A stretch of DNA of 64,000 bases, from NCBI GenBank assembly GCA_017307735.1, contig JAFKGR010000014.1:49843-113842 (forward strand), given 5' to 3'. Below the pieces are notes generated by a model. That model had not been told where the DNA came from. It worked only from the letters and a program-made list of their open reading frames with translations, and ran no database searches. This DNA is from Chitinophagaceae bacterium. GTDB lineage: Bacteria > Bacteroidota > Bacteroidia > Chitinophagales > Chitinophagaceae. The translations under genes were made by a program, and so were the position numbers. This document shows, piece by piece, positions 45,175-54,819 of the stretch (position 1 is its first letter; the number at the start of each line of letters is the position of its first letter).

Positions 45175-45998
45175 AAACGATTTATCTTATTTTGGCTTTT
45201 TTGACCTTTTATCCTGTTTTGAATTTTAGCCAGCGTGAAACGAAAAATAATCAGGATGATGGCAATGAAATATTTTGCGGAGTAAAAAATACTGCTTTTC
45301 ATGCCGGAGAGATGGTCACCATGAAAATTTATTATTCCACACTGGGATTATATGTGGGTGCGGGAGAAGCCAGATTTACAGTAAACCTGACGCGGTTTAA
45401 TGGTAAGCCCGTTTATCATTGCGTAGGCGAAGGAAATACTTATTCTTTTTTTGATCACTTTTTTAAAGTCAGGGATCGGTATGAATCATATATAGATACC
45501 GCCGATTTGCTGCCGGTAAAATTCATCCGGAATGTGGATGAAGGTGGATACAAAATCTATAATAATGTCACCTTTGATCACAACAACAATACGGCTGTAA
45601 GTACAAACGGATTATTCAAAGTGACGCCCTGCATTCAGGATGCCATCAGCTCATTTTATTATGCCCGCAACATCGATTTCAACAAATACAAGAAGGGGGA
45701 TAAAATTCCTTTTGACATGTTTATCGACGATGAAATCCATCATCTGTATTTGCGATACGAAGGCAAAGAAAACATCAAGACACGTTACGGAAAATTCCGC
45801 GCGATCAAATTCAAGCCTTTGTTGATTAAAGGTTCTGTTTTTCAGGGCGGAGAAAAAATGACAGTGTGGATCAGCGATGATGACAACCATCTGCTGTTAC
45901 GTGCCGAAAGCCCCATCTCAGTGGGTTCCATCAAAGTGGACATGATGGGATACAAAAATCTGAGGCATCCCCTGAAATCATTGATTAGTGTGAGATAG
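45171..45998 (+). CDS. DUF3108 family exported protein
   Basis: 275-residue protein with a signal peptide (1-20) and a beta-rich DUF3108 domain (about 35-250). Typical parts are HAGEMVTMKIYYSTLGLYVGAGEARF at the start and GGEKMTVWISDDDNHLLLRAESPISVGSIKVDM near the end. Function is not established. It starts at TTG, overlapping the preceding stop (TTGA), so translation is coupled to the YbhN-like membrane protein. The pair may act together in envelope lipid handling (inference). Confidence 0.85.
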   Translation: MKTIYLILAFLTFYPVLNFSQRETKNNQDDGNEIFCGVKNTAFHAGEMVTMKIYYSTLGLYVGAGEARFTVNLTRFNGKPVYHCVGEGNTYSFFDHFFKVRDRYESYIDTADLLPVKFIRNVDEGGYKIYNNVTFDHNNNTAVSTNGLFKVTPCIQDAISSFYYARNIDFNKYKKGDKIPFDMFIDDEIHHLYLRYEGKENIKTRYGKFRAIKFKPLLIKGSVFQGGEKMTVWISDDDNHLLLRAESPISVGSIKVDMMGYKNLRHPLKSLISVR

Positions 45999-46327
45999 AG
46001 ATTTGAAAAACATTTCGCAAAATTTTTTACCGGGCTTTTGAGTTAAGCTTTGCAGGCCTTTCCAATTTCCAAAACTTTGAAAATTTGAAATCCTTAAATA
46101 AAGTCTTTTTTAAAATGTCCATGTTTATTTTAATTCATCAAAAGAATTTTCTCCGTTAAAGTTTCAATTTTGATTCTCTTATGATCAAAATTCCCGTGTG
46201 CGTAAATGAATGGCAGAAATAATTTCCTATTTAATAAAATGCTCTTTCTCCTTTCTTTCTACCTTCATTTCATCTCCGAAAGGAAGAACTGTCTGCAGGG
46301 ATAGTAAATAATAAATTGCTATAAAAT
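45999..46327. other. 329-bp intergenic region
   Basis: No gene, tRNA or convincing terminator seen. It is A/T-rich sequence downstream of the DUF3108 gene and upstream of the flavodoxin gene. Confidence 0.4.
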
Positions 46328-46813
46328 ATGGAAACACAGCCGAAGGCATTAATCGCTTTTTGTACACTTACCGGCAATACGGAAGAAATAGCCACCCGTC
46401 TTTCAGAAGAATTAGAAAAGTGTAATGTCGAAGCCAAAGTAGAAGATATCATGGTTGCCTCGGCAAAAGATTTTCTGAAATACGATATATGCGCGGTGGC
46501 CACCTACTCCTTTGATACCGGAGATGATACGGTACCTCAGGAAGCCATGGATTTTTTTGAAGATCTGGGAAAATTGGATCTGACCGGAAAAATTTATGGC
46601 GTTTTAGGCTCCGGCCAGGAAGATATCTATGAACATTTTTGTGGAGCTGCCGACCGTTTTGAAGAACAGTTTAAAATCAGCAAGGCTACAAGGGTAAGTG
46701 ATCCTGTAAAAATAGATTTTAATATTTCTTCTGAAGAGGATGAACAAAAAATCAGAAATCTGGCAGGTTCACTGGTGAATGGCTACAGCACGGCTTCGAT
46801 GGTAAAATTATAA
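46328..46813 (+). CDS. Flavodoxin
   Basis: 161-residue FMN electron carrier. The phosphate-binding loop FCTLTGNTEEIATRL (about 11-25) is intact. The later FMN-contacting loops appear as ATYSFDTGDDTVPQEAMDF and GVLGSGQEDIYEHFCGA. Net charge is strongly acidic, as expected. It stands alone with non-coding stretches on both sides; the reductase partner is not in the window. Confidence 0.92.
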   Translation: METQPKALIAFCTLTGNTEEIATRLSEELEKCNVEAKVEDIMVASAKDFLKYDICAVATYSFDTGDDTVPQEAMDFFEDLGKLDLTGKIYGVLGSGQEDIYEHFCGAADRFEEQFKISKATRVSDPVKIDFNISSEEDEQKIRNLAGSLVNGYSTASMVKL

Positions 46814-47115
46814 TTTTACAGACATTACAATCAACCCCAAAAATTACAATTGTTAGGATTCTTAAGCCTGATTATCCATTGTTTCCGGTTCGGAAGAAAA
46901 AAGAACTATCCTGTCCAATTCTATTGATACATTGAACAACCAAATACCTTTTTGGTATTTTATCGTTTATCATTATTTACCACTAAGAACCCTGAATTGT
47001 TCTTGTTTTTTAGAAATTTCTATCGACATAATTGTACCCCCGATAAATTTCCTACATTCGATTGCCAATATCTTCTGCAATTCCCATTCATCATCTCGGT
47101 AATAAAAATTGAGTT
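46814..47115. other. 302-bp intergenic region
   Basis: No gene seen. A 7-bp perfect stem with T5 loop (AAATACC 46942-46948, GGTATTT 46954-46960) could be a weak terminator or operator. The rest shows nothing recognisable. Confidence 0.4.
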
Positions 47116-48561
47116 ATGCAATTGAAAAATTTCTTAGCTGGGATCATTGGTTTCCTATCTTGTCTGTCCATAGCGATTCCGGCCGACGCCCAATATGGAA
47201 CCTTCAAATACAATACACGGATAAGTGGCAACATGAATGGGTATTATGAAGTTCTTCCACCTGATTATACTGCGAATACTGATACCAAATATCCCCTGAT
47301 CATTTATATACATGGGTATGGAGCTACAGGTGATGGAATGCCTGCACCGGGCCCTACACAGGATGATGCAAAAGGACATCTTGAATTTTTGATCTATACC
47401 GGCTGGGGTACCATTCCGTGGAGGGCTTACAGGGAAACCCTTCCCACATCTTTTACAGTGGATGGTAAACAAATGGAATACATAATGATCAATCCTCAGT
47501 TCATGGTTGAACCATATTTTAATTACCCTGATCGAACCGCCAATGTCGATATCACCGATCTTCTTGAATATTGTTTTGCGCATTACCGCATAGATCCTCA
47601 GAAAGTTTATCTGACGGGGCAAAGCGCAGGAGCAAATTATATAATGAATTATATGGCATCAGGGCTTCCAAACTCAAAGAAGATAGCTGCCGTTGTAGCA
47701 ACATCTCCCGGGGCAAATCACAGCACACCCAATACCGGCAGTACTCCGGCCAAGGGCCAGGCAATAGCAAATACCCATGCTGCGGTATGGATTTCTGTCA
47801 GCGAGATAGATTTTATAGATCCAGTGGACGATCAGGGCCAGGAATATCATGACGCACAGGATTGGATAAACGATATCAATAACGCCAATCCAACAATCGG
47901 AGCAACCCTTTATGTATTACCCGGAAAAAATAATCACAATGCGGCTGCCACTACTACTTATGATCCTTCCACCAATTTTGACGGCAAAAATATCTATCAA
48001 TGGATGTTTCAGTTTTCAAATTTGGATGTCGTTCCTCTTACTGGAATAAAACTATCTGCAAATCCTGAGAATAAATCTATCAGATTAAACTGGAATAGTT
48101 TTTTGATTCATTTAAATTCGACATTCAATATTGAACGGAGTAGTAATGGTGAGCAATTCAACTCAATCGGGATTATTCAAAGTATCAATTCCCCTTCAGA
48201 AACCCAATATACTTTCTTAGACCAATTCCCGCTGAATGGTAATAATTTTTACAGAATATTTCAGCGTGATGCCAATGGAAAAATCACTTACAGCACGGTT
48301 GTCTCTGTTAAAATAGACCGGCCAAATGCCATTCGCATTTTTCCAAATCCGGCCAGAAAAAACATCAACATCTATTTTGAAAAACCAATCACAAATACTG
48401 CATTGCGAATCTACAGCAGTGGTGGTGCACTGGTGAAAGAATTAAAAATTAGAAATACCAACTCCATTACAATTGATGTTTCAAATCTTTCCAAAGGTGT
48501 TTATAATGGCATTCTGTCAAAAGATGGAAATATAACCCACTTCAATTTTGTGAGGGAATAG
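47116..48561 (+). CDS. T9SS-exported esterase / alpha-beta hydrolase
   Basis: 481-residue secreted enzyme. Signal peptide 1-25; an alpha/beta-hydrolase domain (about 35-300) of the PHB-depolymerase/feruloyl-esterase type, with nucleophile Ser170 in GQSAG and a likely catalytic His in the GKNNHNAAATT segment. A Fn3-like linker (305-400) leads to a C-terminal type A sorting domain (about 412-481: IRIFPNPARKNINI, then KGVYNGIL). The domain should route the protein through type IX secretion. Substrate unknown. Monocistronic. Confidence 0.85.
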   Translation: MQLKNFLAGIIGFLSCLSIAIPADAQYGTFKYNTRISGNMNGYYEVLPPDYTANTDTKYPLIIYIHGYGATGDGMPAPGPTQDDAKGHLEFLIYTGWGTIPWRAYRETLPTSFTVDGKQMEYIMINPQFMVEPYFNYPDRTANVDITDLLEYCFAHYRIDPQKVYLTGQSAGANYIMNYMASGLPNSKKIAAVVATSPGANHSTPNTGSTPAKGQAIANTHAAVWISVSEIDFIDPVDDQGQEYHDAQDWINDINNANPTIGATLYVLPGKNNHNAAATTTYDPSTNFDGKNIYQWMFQFSNLDVVPLTGIKLSANPENKSIRLNWNSFLIHLNSTFNIERSSNGEQFNSIGIIQSINSPSETQYTFLDQFPLNGNNFYRIFQRDANGKITYSTVVSVKIDRPNAIRIFPNPARKNINIYFEKPITNTALRIYSSGGALVKELKIRNTNSITIDVSNLSKGVYNGILSKDGNITHFNFVRE

Positions 48562-48987
48562 ATAATTTCCATTTCAACCGGGACTTTGCAGTAGCCTTTG
48601 AGGCCACTGTAAAGTGCGTAAGAAGTTGAGGAAAGCACCCCGGTAACCCTGATTTAGAAAGCCTTTGCGAAAATGATTTATTTGAGTATTAGGCTTTCTT
48701 AGTCGTTTTGCATTCAACTGCAAAATTTGGGTTCAACGATTTCCCTGATCATTTTATTCAAATTATACCAAAATGAGTTTTATTATGACACATAAACTCC
48801 TGGTATCATGCCGCCTGTCCAGAAAATCGGGAATACGATAGCTGTTTAGAACAATTTTATTGAACTATTAGGGATATCCTTGGGGTATAAAGAAAATCCG
48901 CAAATACGAAAAAATCCCAATCAAAAAAATATTCAGCCTCCGGGATACCAATGAATTTATTTTAATACGATCTGATATTCGGAAGGC
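48562..48987. other. 426-bp intergenic region
   Basis: Apart from the long hairpin at 48583-48615, no gene or known RNA was recognised. Confidence 0.4.
48583..48615 (+). repeat. 15-bp hairpin after the esterase gene
   Basis: ACTTTGCAGTAGCCT and AGGCCACTGTAAAGT form a 15-bp stem with one G-T wobble and one mismatch around a TTG loop, 21 bp after the stop codon. There is no T run, so it may stabilise the mRNA 3' end rather than terminate. Confidence 0.6.
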
Positions 48988-49830
48988 TCAGAGAATCTTC
49001 GCCAGATCAAAGGTTTCATTACTTCTGATTCCTTTTTCGGTCATTCTCAAATCGCAACATTCGTGGTAAGCATCATGTTCAAAAAACAACGTGTATTTAT
49101 TTTCATAAGCTTCCTGAAGAAATGATTTCTTTTCTTTCAAAGTCAGCAATGGGCGCGTATCATACGCCATCACATAGGGAATGGGGATATGCGGCACAGA
49201 TGGAAGAAGGTCTGCCATATACACAATGGTCTTTCCATTATAATTAATCTGGGGAAGCATCATGGCATCCGTATGGCCATTGACAAAACGGATGTTTACA
49301 TTTTTCATAAACCCTATTCCTTCGATTTCCTCTACAAACTTCAACTTTCCAGATTCCTGAATGGGCAAAATATTCTCTTTCAGAAAACTGGCTTTTTCAC
49401 GGTCGTTGGGTTCAGTCGCCCATTTCCAATGTGCTGCATTGCTCCAATAAGTTGCATTTTTAAATGCGGGAACCAGTTTATCATCCTGACGGATGATGGC
49501 ACCTCCACAATGATCAAAATGAAGATGTGTCTGAAAAACATCCGTGATATCATCCTTTGAAAAACCGGCAGATTTCAACGATCCTTCCAAGGTGTATTTT
49601 CCGTCAAGATAATAATGGCCAAAGAATTTTGCATCCTGTTTATCTCCAATCCCGTTATCAACCAAAACAAGCCTTCTGCCCTCCTCTATCAGCAGGCATC
49701 TCATAGACCAGGTACACATATTATTTTCATCCGGAGGATTTAGTTTCTGCCACATACTTTTGGGCACAATGCCAAACATAGCGCCTCCGTCTAACTTAAA
49801 ATTGCCGGCATGAATCACATGTAATTTCAT
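48988..49830 (-). CDS. Metallo-beta-lactamase fold hydrolase
   Basis: 280-residue MBL-fold protein without a signal peptide. The metal motif THLHFDHCGG gives His102, His104, Asp106 and His107; further ligands are expected at the His in NGHTDAMM and in the EHDAYHE segment. It resembles lactonase-like cytoplasmic hydrolases (for example AHL lactonases), but substrate cannot be assigned. Its start overlaps the stop of the transporter gene by 4 bp, so both are in one unit. Confidence 0.88.
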   Translation of the reverse strand: MKLHVIHAGNFKLDGGAMFGIVPKSMWQKLNPPDENNMCTWSMRCLLIEEGRRLVLVDNGIGDKQDAKFFGHYYLDGKYTLEGSLKSAGFSKDDITDVFQTHLHFDHCGGAIIRQDDKLVPAFKNATYWSNAAHWKWATEPNDREKASFLKENILPIQESGKLKFVEEIEGIGFMKNVNIRFVNGHTDAMMLPQINYNGKTIVYMADLLPSVPHIPIPYVMAYDTRPLLTLKEKKSFLQEAYENKYTLFFEHDAYHECCDLRMTEKGIRSNETFDLAKIL

Positions 49831-51137
49831 TGTAACAATCTTTTTTCTTTGTTCTGACGGTGAAGCGCAGAAAACAATCCGGCAGCGCCGATCAGGAAAA
49901 AAAACATCAATACCAAAACAGAGTTTCGCATACTTCCCGTCTGTTCTTCGATAATTCCAAAGGTAGTCAATCCAATAACGATGGCGATTTTTTCAGACAC
50001 ATCATAAAAGCTGAAGAAAGAAGCAGTGTCGTTGGTAGGCGGCATCAAACGGGCGTAGGTACTGCGGCTGAGCGATTGAATGCCTCCCATAACCAAACCA
50101 ACGGCTGCAGCTAAAATATAAAAGTGCATGGCCGACTTCATATAATATGCCGCAATACAAATTGTTGCCCAAAATAAAACAACAGCAATGAGTACACGAA
50201 GATTTCCGAAATATTTTGAAAGCGTCGCCATCAGGTATGCACCGGCAATGGCGACCAACTGAATGACAACCACAGTAACGATAAGGTTTGCATCCGGAAG
50301 ATGCAGCACCTTACTACCAAAAAGAGTGGCTGCCAGCATTACCGTTTGTACACCCATGTTATAAAAAAAGAATGCAAATAAAAACCTCCTGATCACCGGG
50401 GATTTCATGATCAGACTGAAAACTTTTTTCAATTCTATAAAACCACCGGTCAGGAAATTATACCCGTTCCCGTTTTTTCTAACCGAAAAAGTTTTGGGCA
50501 ACCTGCTGAAAGTAATTTGTGAAAATCCAATCCACCAAATCCCGACCAGAAAAAAGGTAAGCCTCACTGCATCGCCCGCACTCCGGAAAAAAGGAATTTT
50601 ATCCCAGAACAAAACAAGTGCGAATCCTGCCATCTGCATCAATACGCTGCCTATGTATCCAAATGTAAATCCGCGTGCGCTCACTTCATCCCTGTCTTTG
50701 TCGGAGGCGATTTCAGGCAAATAGGAATTATAAAAAACCAGGCTCCCATAAAAGCCAATGGCAGCCACCATCATACAAATCACGCCAAATGCAAAAAAAC
50801 GTGGAGTAAAAAAATACATCAGGCTGCATGCCACTGCACCCATGTAGCAGAAGAACTGCATGAATGCTTTCTTATTTCTTTTATAATCGGAAATGGAAGT
50901 GAGTATGGGCAACATGAAAGCCACAATGATATAAGAAAATGCGAGTGCATAATTATAAAGCGCTGTATTGACAAAAGTCCTTCCCAAAAAATTAACCGTA
51001 CCATTAAAAGGAGGGGCTGCTGTCATTTCGGTATAATATACAGGAAAAAAAGTGGTTGTGATGACCAGATTGTAAACGGAATTCGCCCAATCATACATTG
51101 CCCAACCATTGATCACCCTTTTCGGAGCAGTCTGCAT
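49827..51137 (-). CDS. UMF1-family MFS transporter
   Basis: About 436-residue permease with twelve hydrophobic segments. The N-terminal VINGWAMYDWANSVYNLVITT is the typical start of the UMF1/Atg22-like family, whose members export amino acids or other small molecules. I use the ATG at 51137; an upstream ATG at 51224 would add a 29-residue tail not typical for the family and would overlap the divergent TPR gene's leader. Coupled to the MBL hydrolase downstream. Confidence 0.87.
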   Translation of the reverse strand: MQTAPKRVINGWAMYDWANSVYNLVITTTFFPVYYTEMTAAPPFNGTVNFLGRTFVNTALYNYALAFSYIIVAFMLPILTSISDYKRNKKAFMQFFCYMGAVACSLMYFFTPRFFAFGVICMMVAAIGFYGSLVFYNSYLPEIASDKDRDEVSARGFTFGYIGSVLMQMAGFALVLFWDKIPFFRSAGDAVRLTFFLVGIWWIGFSQITFSRLPKTFSVRKNGNGYNFLTGGFIELKKVFSLIMKSPVIRRFLFAFFFYNMGVQTVMLAATLFGSKVLHLPDANLIVTVVVIQLVAIAGAYLMATLSKYFGNLRVLIAVVLFWATICIAAYYMKSAMHFYILAAAVGLVMGGIQSLSRSTYARLMPPTNDTASFFSFYDVSEKIAIVIGLTTFGIIEEQTGSMRNSVLVLMFFFLIGAAGLFSALHRQNKEKRLLQ

Positions 51138-51251
51138 AATTTTAAATGAAGGTTGAAAAGTATGAAAACCACAGAATCTCTCCGCTTTTTTTATCAACTC
51201 TTTACAAAGCCCTTCTTTATGCACTCATCTGAAAGATTTTATCTTTACCAG

Positions 51252-52259
51252 ATGAAACCGCTGTTGTTATCATTGATTCTGGTGAGTTTTCTGACTCCCG
51301 CTTATGCCCAAACAGAAGATGCACAAACGCTTCATGAGAATGCAAAAAAATTCATGCGGCAGGGTGATTATGCCAATGCAACTGTGATTCTGGTAAGAGC
51401 ATTTGAACAGGCCCCGGGAGATATAGGAATAGCAAAAGATTTGGCCCTGAGCTATTATATGCAGAGCGATAATAACAGGGCGCTCAATTCGCTCAAACCC
51501 TTTGTAGATAAAGACAATGCCGATGCACAGGCTTATCAGATTGTTGGCATGGTTTATAAAAGAATGAGCCAGCCAAAAGATGCGGAAAAGGTTTATAAAA
51601 AAGGACTGAAAAGTTATCCGGAAAGTGGCCCGCTGTACAATGATTATGGTGAACTTTTGTGGTCGATGCAGGACTCACAGGGAGCAATTGCCCAATGGGA
51701 AAATGGCATCAAAGCCGAGCCTTCCTTTGCAGGGAATTATTACAATGCCACCAAATTTTATTATCTCTCTCCCGATAAAATATGGGAACTCATTTACGGG
51801 GAAATATTTGTAAATATTGAATCCTATTCTTCGCGTACCGCAGAAATAAAAAATTTACTCCTTGAAGGATACAAAAAATTATTTTCTGATCCGGATCTTC
51901 TCACCAATTCCAAAGGAAAAAATAAATTCGAGATTGCCTATCTAACGGTGATGAATAAACAGAATTCGATTGTTTTGCGCGGAATTGGCGCCGAATCGCT
52001 GACCATGATCCGTACAAGATTTTTGCTGGACTGGTACAGAAAGTATGCAAACAACTTTCCTTTTTTCCTTTTTGACATGCAGAAATACATGGCAGAAAAC
52101 GATCTTTTTCAGGCGTACAATCAATGGCTTTTTGGAACTGCAGAAAATTTAGGCACCTATCAGAATTGGGTAAATACACACCCTGATCAATATCATGCCT
52201 TCACGGAATATTTAAAAAACAGAAACCTCAAAATACCCAATGATCAATATTATCACTGA
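51252..52259 (+). CDS. TPR-repeat exported protein, unknown function
   Basis: About 335 residues from the ATG at 51252, which gives a clean signal peptide (LLLSLILVSFLTPAYAQ); an upstream ATG at 51153 would bury it. Residues 25-165 hold four TPR units (for example NAKKFMRQGDYANATVILVRAFEQAPG and PQDAEKVYKKGLKSYPESGPLYNDYGELL-like). The C-terminal half is helical without recognised domain. Probably periplasmic scaffold. It lies divergent to the UMF1 gene. Confidence 0.75.
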   Translation: MKPLLLSLILVSFLTPAYAQTEDAQTLHENAKKFMRQGDYANATVILVRAFEQAPGDIGIAKDLALSYYMQSDNNRALNSLKPFVDKDNADAQAYQIVGMVYKRMSQPKDAEKVYKKGLKSYPESGPLYNDYGELLWSMQDSQGAIAQWENGIKAEPSFAGNYYNATKFYYLSPDKIWELIYGEIFVNIESYSSRTAEIKNLLLEGYKKLFSDPDLLTNSKGKNKFEIAYLTVMNKQNSIVLRGIGAESLTMIRTRFLLDWYRKYANNFPFFLFDMQKYMAENDLFQAYNQWLFGTAENLGTYQNWVNTHPDQYHAFTEYLKNRNLKIPNDQYYH

Positions 52260-52384
52260 TCTGTTGGTTCCCCGCAAAGCTGCTCCACACCTTTTGAAAT
52301 CCTTTAAATGGCAACCGCTGTTTTACAGGTTTTGATTAATTCGATAAAAATCAGTTACTTTAAGTCAACAATCTGAAATCAATT

Positions 52385-54169
52385 ATGCAACAACCCTCCA
52401 GGTTATTCGACTGCATTGAAATGGCGGTAGAGAAGAGGCCCGATCATGTCATGCTTGCAGGAAAGGAAAATGGAACATACAGGGAATACAAACCTGCAGA
52501 AATAAAACAGGCAGTCAATAAGCTCGCTGCCGGACTGATGAAACTCGGATATGGGAAAGGTGACGGGAGCGCCGAAGGAAGGGATAAAATCGCATTGATT
52601 GCATGGAATAAACCCGACTGGTTAATTCTTGATCTGGCTGTTCAAAAAGTTGGTGCTGTCCTCACCCCGATTTATCCCACTATCGGAGAACCGGAACTGG
52701 AATTCATTTTGAGAGACGCCGCTGTCCGTGTCATTTTTCTCAATGACGACAGTTACCTTGAAAAACTGGAGCCCATCCGTTCCGGGTTACCGCTGCTTCA
52801 AACTTTCTATTCGTTTACCCCATCTGCCAAAATCCCTTCCTGGGAAAAAATTTCTGAAGGAATAACGTCAGAGGATATCCGTAAAATGGAGGAGGAATCC
52901 ACCAAAATAAAAAGAGAGGATTTAGCAACCATCATTTATACATCAGGAACTACCGGAGCGCCAAAAGGAGTTATGCTTTCACACAACAACATCCTGAGCA
53001 ATGTGATGGACAGCATACCGTGTTTCCCTCCCGGAGAAAATATGTGTGCCCTGAGCTTTTTACCATTGAATCACATTTTTGAAAGGATGGTATTGTACAT
53101 ACACATGTTCAAAGGAGTTGCCATTTATTTCGCCGAAAATATTGACACCATTGGCGATAACCTGAAAGAAGTAAAACCACATCTCTTCACAACAGTTCCC
53201 CGCCTCCTTGAAAAAGTATATGAAAAAATCATGCTGAAAGGAAATGAACTGACCGGAATAAAACGCAAACTGTTTTTCTGGGCACACGGACTGGCGGAGA
53301 AATATGAAATCAACCAGAATCAGGGATGGTGGTACAATCTTCAATTAAACCTCGCCAACAAAATTATTTTCAACAAATGGCGTGAGGCACTCGGAAACCG
53401 TGTGAAATGTATCGTCAGCGGTGGAGCAGCCTGCCCGGTAAATCTGATAAGGATCTTTACCGCTGCAAGAATCATCATCATGGAAGGATACGGATTGACA
53501 GAGACTTCGCCTGTGATCAGCGTAAACCGTTATGAAGAAAAAGACAGAATGTTTGGAACGGTTGGTCCATTGCTCGATCACGTTGAGGTAAAAATCGCAG
53601 ATGACGGAGAAATTTTGTGCAAAGGCCCGAACATTATGATGGGATATTATAAAAATCCGGACGAGACGGCAAAAGTGATGGACGGAGAATGGTTCAAAAC
53701 CGGGGATATCGGAGTTATGGTCGATAACAAATTTCTGAAAATCACAGACCGGAAAAAAGAAATTTTTAAAACCAGCGGCGGCAAATATGTAGCGCCGGTG
53801 GCAGTGGAAAATCACATGAAGGGATCATCTTACATTGAAAATATTATGGTAATCGGTCCGGGAAGAAAATTTGTTACTGCCCTGATTGTTCCTTCTTTTG
53901 AAAACTTAGAGAATTGGTGCAGGCAAAGGAATATAAAAACAGATGACCCCAACGCCGTTGTTGCCAATAACGCAGTTTTATCTCTTTTTCAAAATGAGAT
54001 CAACCGTTTAAACAGTGAACTCGGCCATGTGGAACAGGTAAAAAAGTTTGCATTATTACCCAATGTCTGGGGAATAGACACCCAGGAACTGACACCGAAA
54101 CTCAGCCTCAGGAGAAAATTCATTATGAATAAATACAAAGATATTATTGAGAAGATGTACAAGGATTGA
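52385..54169 (+). CDS. Long-chain fatty acid-CoA ligase (AMP-forming)
   Basis: 594-residue ANL-superfamily enzyme activating fatty acids via an acyl-AMP intermediate. The P-loop motif IIYTSGTTGAPKGVMLSH lies near residue 180, GYGLTETSP near 370, and the hinge KTGDIGVMVDNKFLKITDRKKEIFKTSGGKYV near 435-465. The full-length C-terminal lid domain is present. This is the FAA1/FadD15-like bacterial subgroup rather than E. coli FadD. It probably feeds beta-oxidation or lipid synthesis and is followed after 60 bp by a DUF805 gene. Confidence 0.93.
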   Translation: MQQPSRLFDCIEMAVEKRPDHVMLAGKENGTYREYKPAEIKQAVNKLAAGLMKLGYGKGDGSAEGRDKIALIAWNKPDWLILDLAVQKVGAVLTPIYPTIGEPELEFILRDAAVRVIFLNDDSYLEKLEPIRSGLPLLQTFYSFTPSAKIPSWEKISEGITSEDIRKMEEESTKIKREDLATIIYTSGTTGAPKGVMLSHNNILSNVMDSIPCFPPGENMCALSFLPLNHIFERMVLYIHMFKGVAIYFAENIDTIGDNLKEVKPHLFTTVPRLLEKVYEKIMLKGNELTGIKRKLFFWAHGLAEKYEINQNQGWWYNLQLNLANKIIFNKWREALGNRVKCIVSGGAACPVNLIRIFTAARIIIMEGYGLTETSPVISVNRYEEKDRMFGTVGPLLDHVEVKIADDGEILCKGPNIMMGYYKNPDETAKVMDGEWFKTGDIGVMVDNKFLKITDRKKEIFKTSGGKYVAPVAVENHMKGSSYIENIMVIGPGRKFVTALIVPSFENLENWCRQRNIKTDDPNAVVANNAVLSLFQNEINRLNSELGHVEQVKKFALLPNVWGIDTQELTPKLSLRRKFIMNKYKDIIEKMYKD

Positions 54170-54229
54170 AATAACGTGCGTTATACACCAAACTGATTCA
54201 TAAAACTTCATCCAAAAAACAACTGCTAT

Positions 54230-54667
54230 ATGAAATACTACATTGCTGCCTTAAAAAAATATGCAACTTTTAGCGGCAGGGCAAGGAGGAGCGAGTATTG
54301 GTACTTTGTGCTCTTCAACTTTTTTGCTTCTATCCTGGCCATATTCATTGACCGAATATTGGGAACAACCTTTAATATAACGGATCTGAACGGGGAGCCC
54401 CTATTCTTTCCTTATGGCTACATATATTTCATCTATGCCCTCTTCGTATTGATCCCTTCTCTGGCAGTCACTGTCAGAAGACTTCATGACGTTGGCAAGA
54501 GCGGTTGGTTTATCTTTATTGCACTGATTCCTTTTGTGGGTGCCATCTGGCTGCTCATCTTATTTTTTACAGACAGCAAATACGGGCCCAATCAATATGG
54601 TCCAAACCCAAAGGGGATCGGGAATACGGATGAGATAGACCAGATAGGAATCCATCTTGCACCTTAA
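54230..54667 (+). CDS. DUF805 family membrane protein
   Basis: 145-residue inner-membrane protein. The start KYYIAALKKYATFSGRARRSEYWYFVLFNF and the later VRRLHDVGKSGW are the DUF805 signatures. Three to four hydrophobic helices. The function of the family is unknown. It lies 60 bp after the acyl-CoA ligase on the same strand. Confidence 0.92.
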   Translation: MKYYIAALKKYATFSGRARRSEYWYFVLFNFFASILAIFIDRILGTTFNITDLNGEPLFFPYGYIYFIYALFVLIPSLAVTVRRLHDVGKSGWFIFIALIPFVGAIWLLILFFTDSKYGPNQYGPNPKGIGNTDEIDQIGIHLAP

Positions 54668-54819
54668 TCGGGGATCATCATTGCACACATTTCTGCGCTT
54701 TCATCCTTATCCGGACGGGTATGCTTTGTATTTGTACAGCAATTTGTGAGAGATAGCTGCCTTCTTTTAACTCAAAATGTTTTTCTGAAATCAGAATCTC
54801 TCTCCCGGTGATCTCAAAA

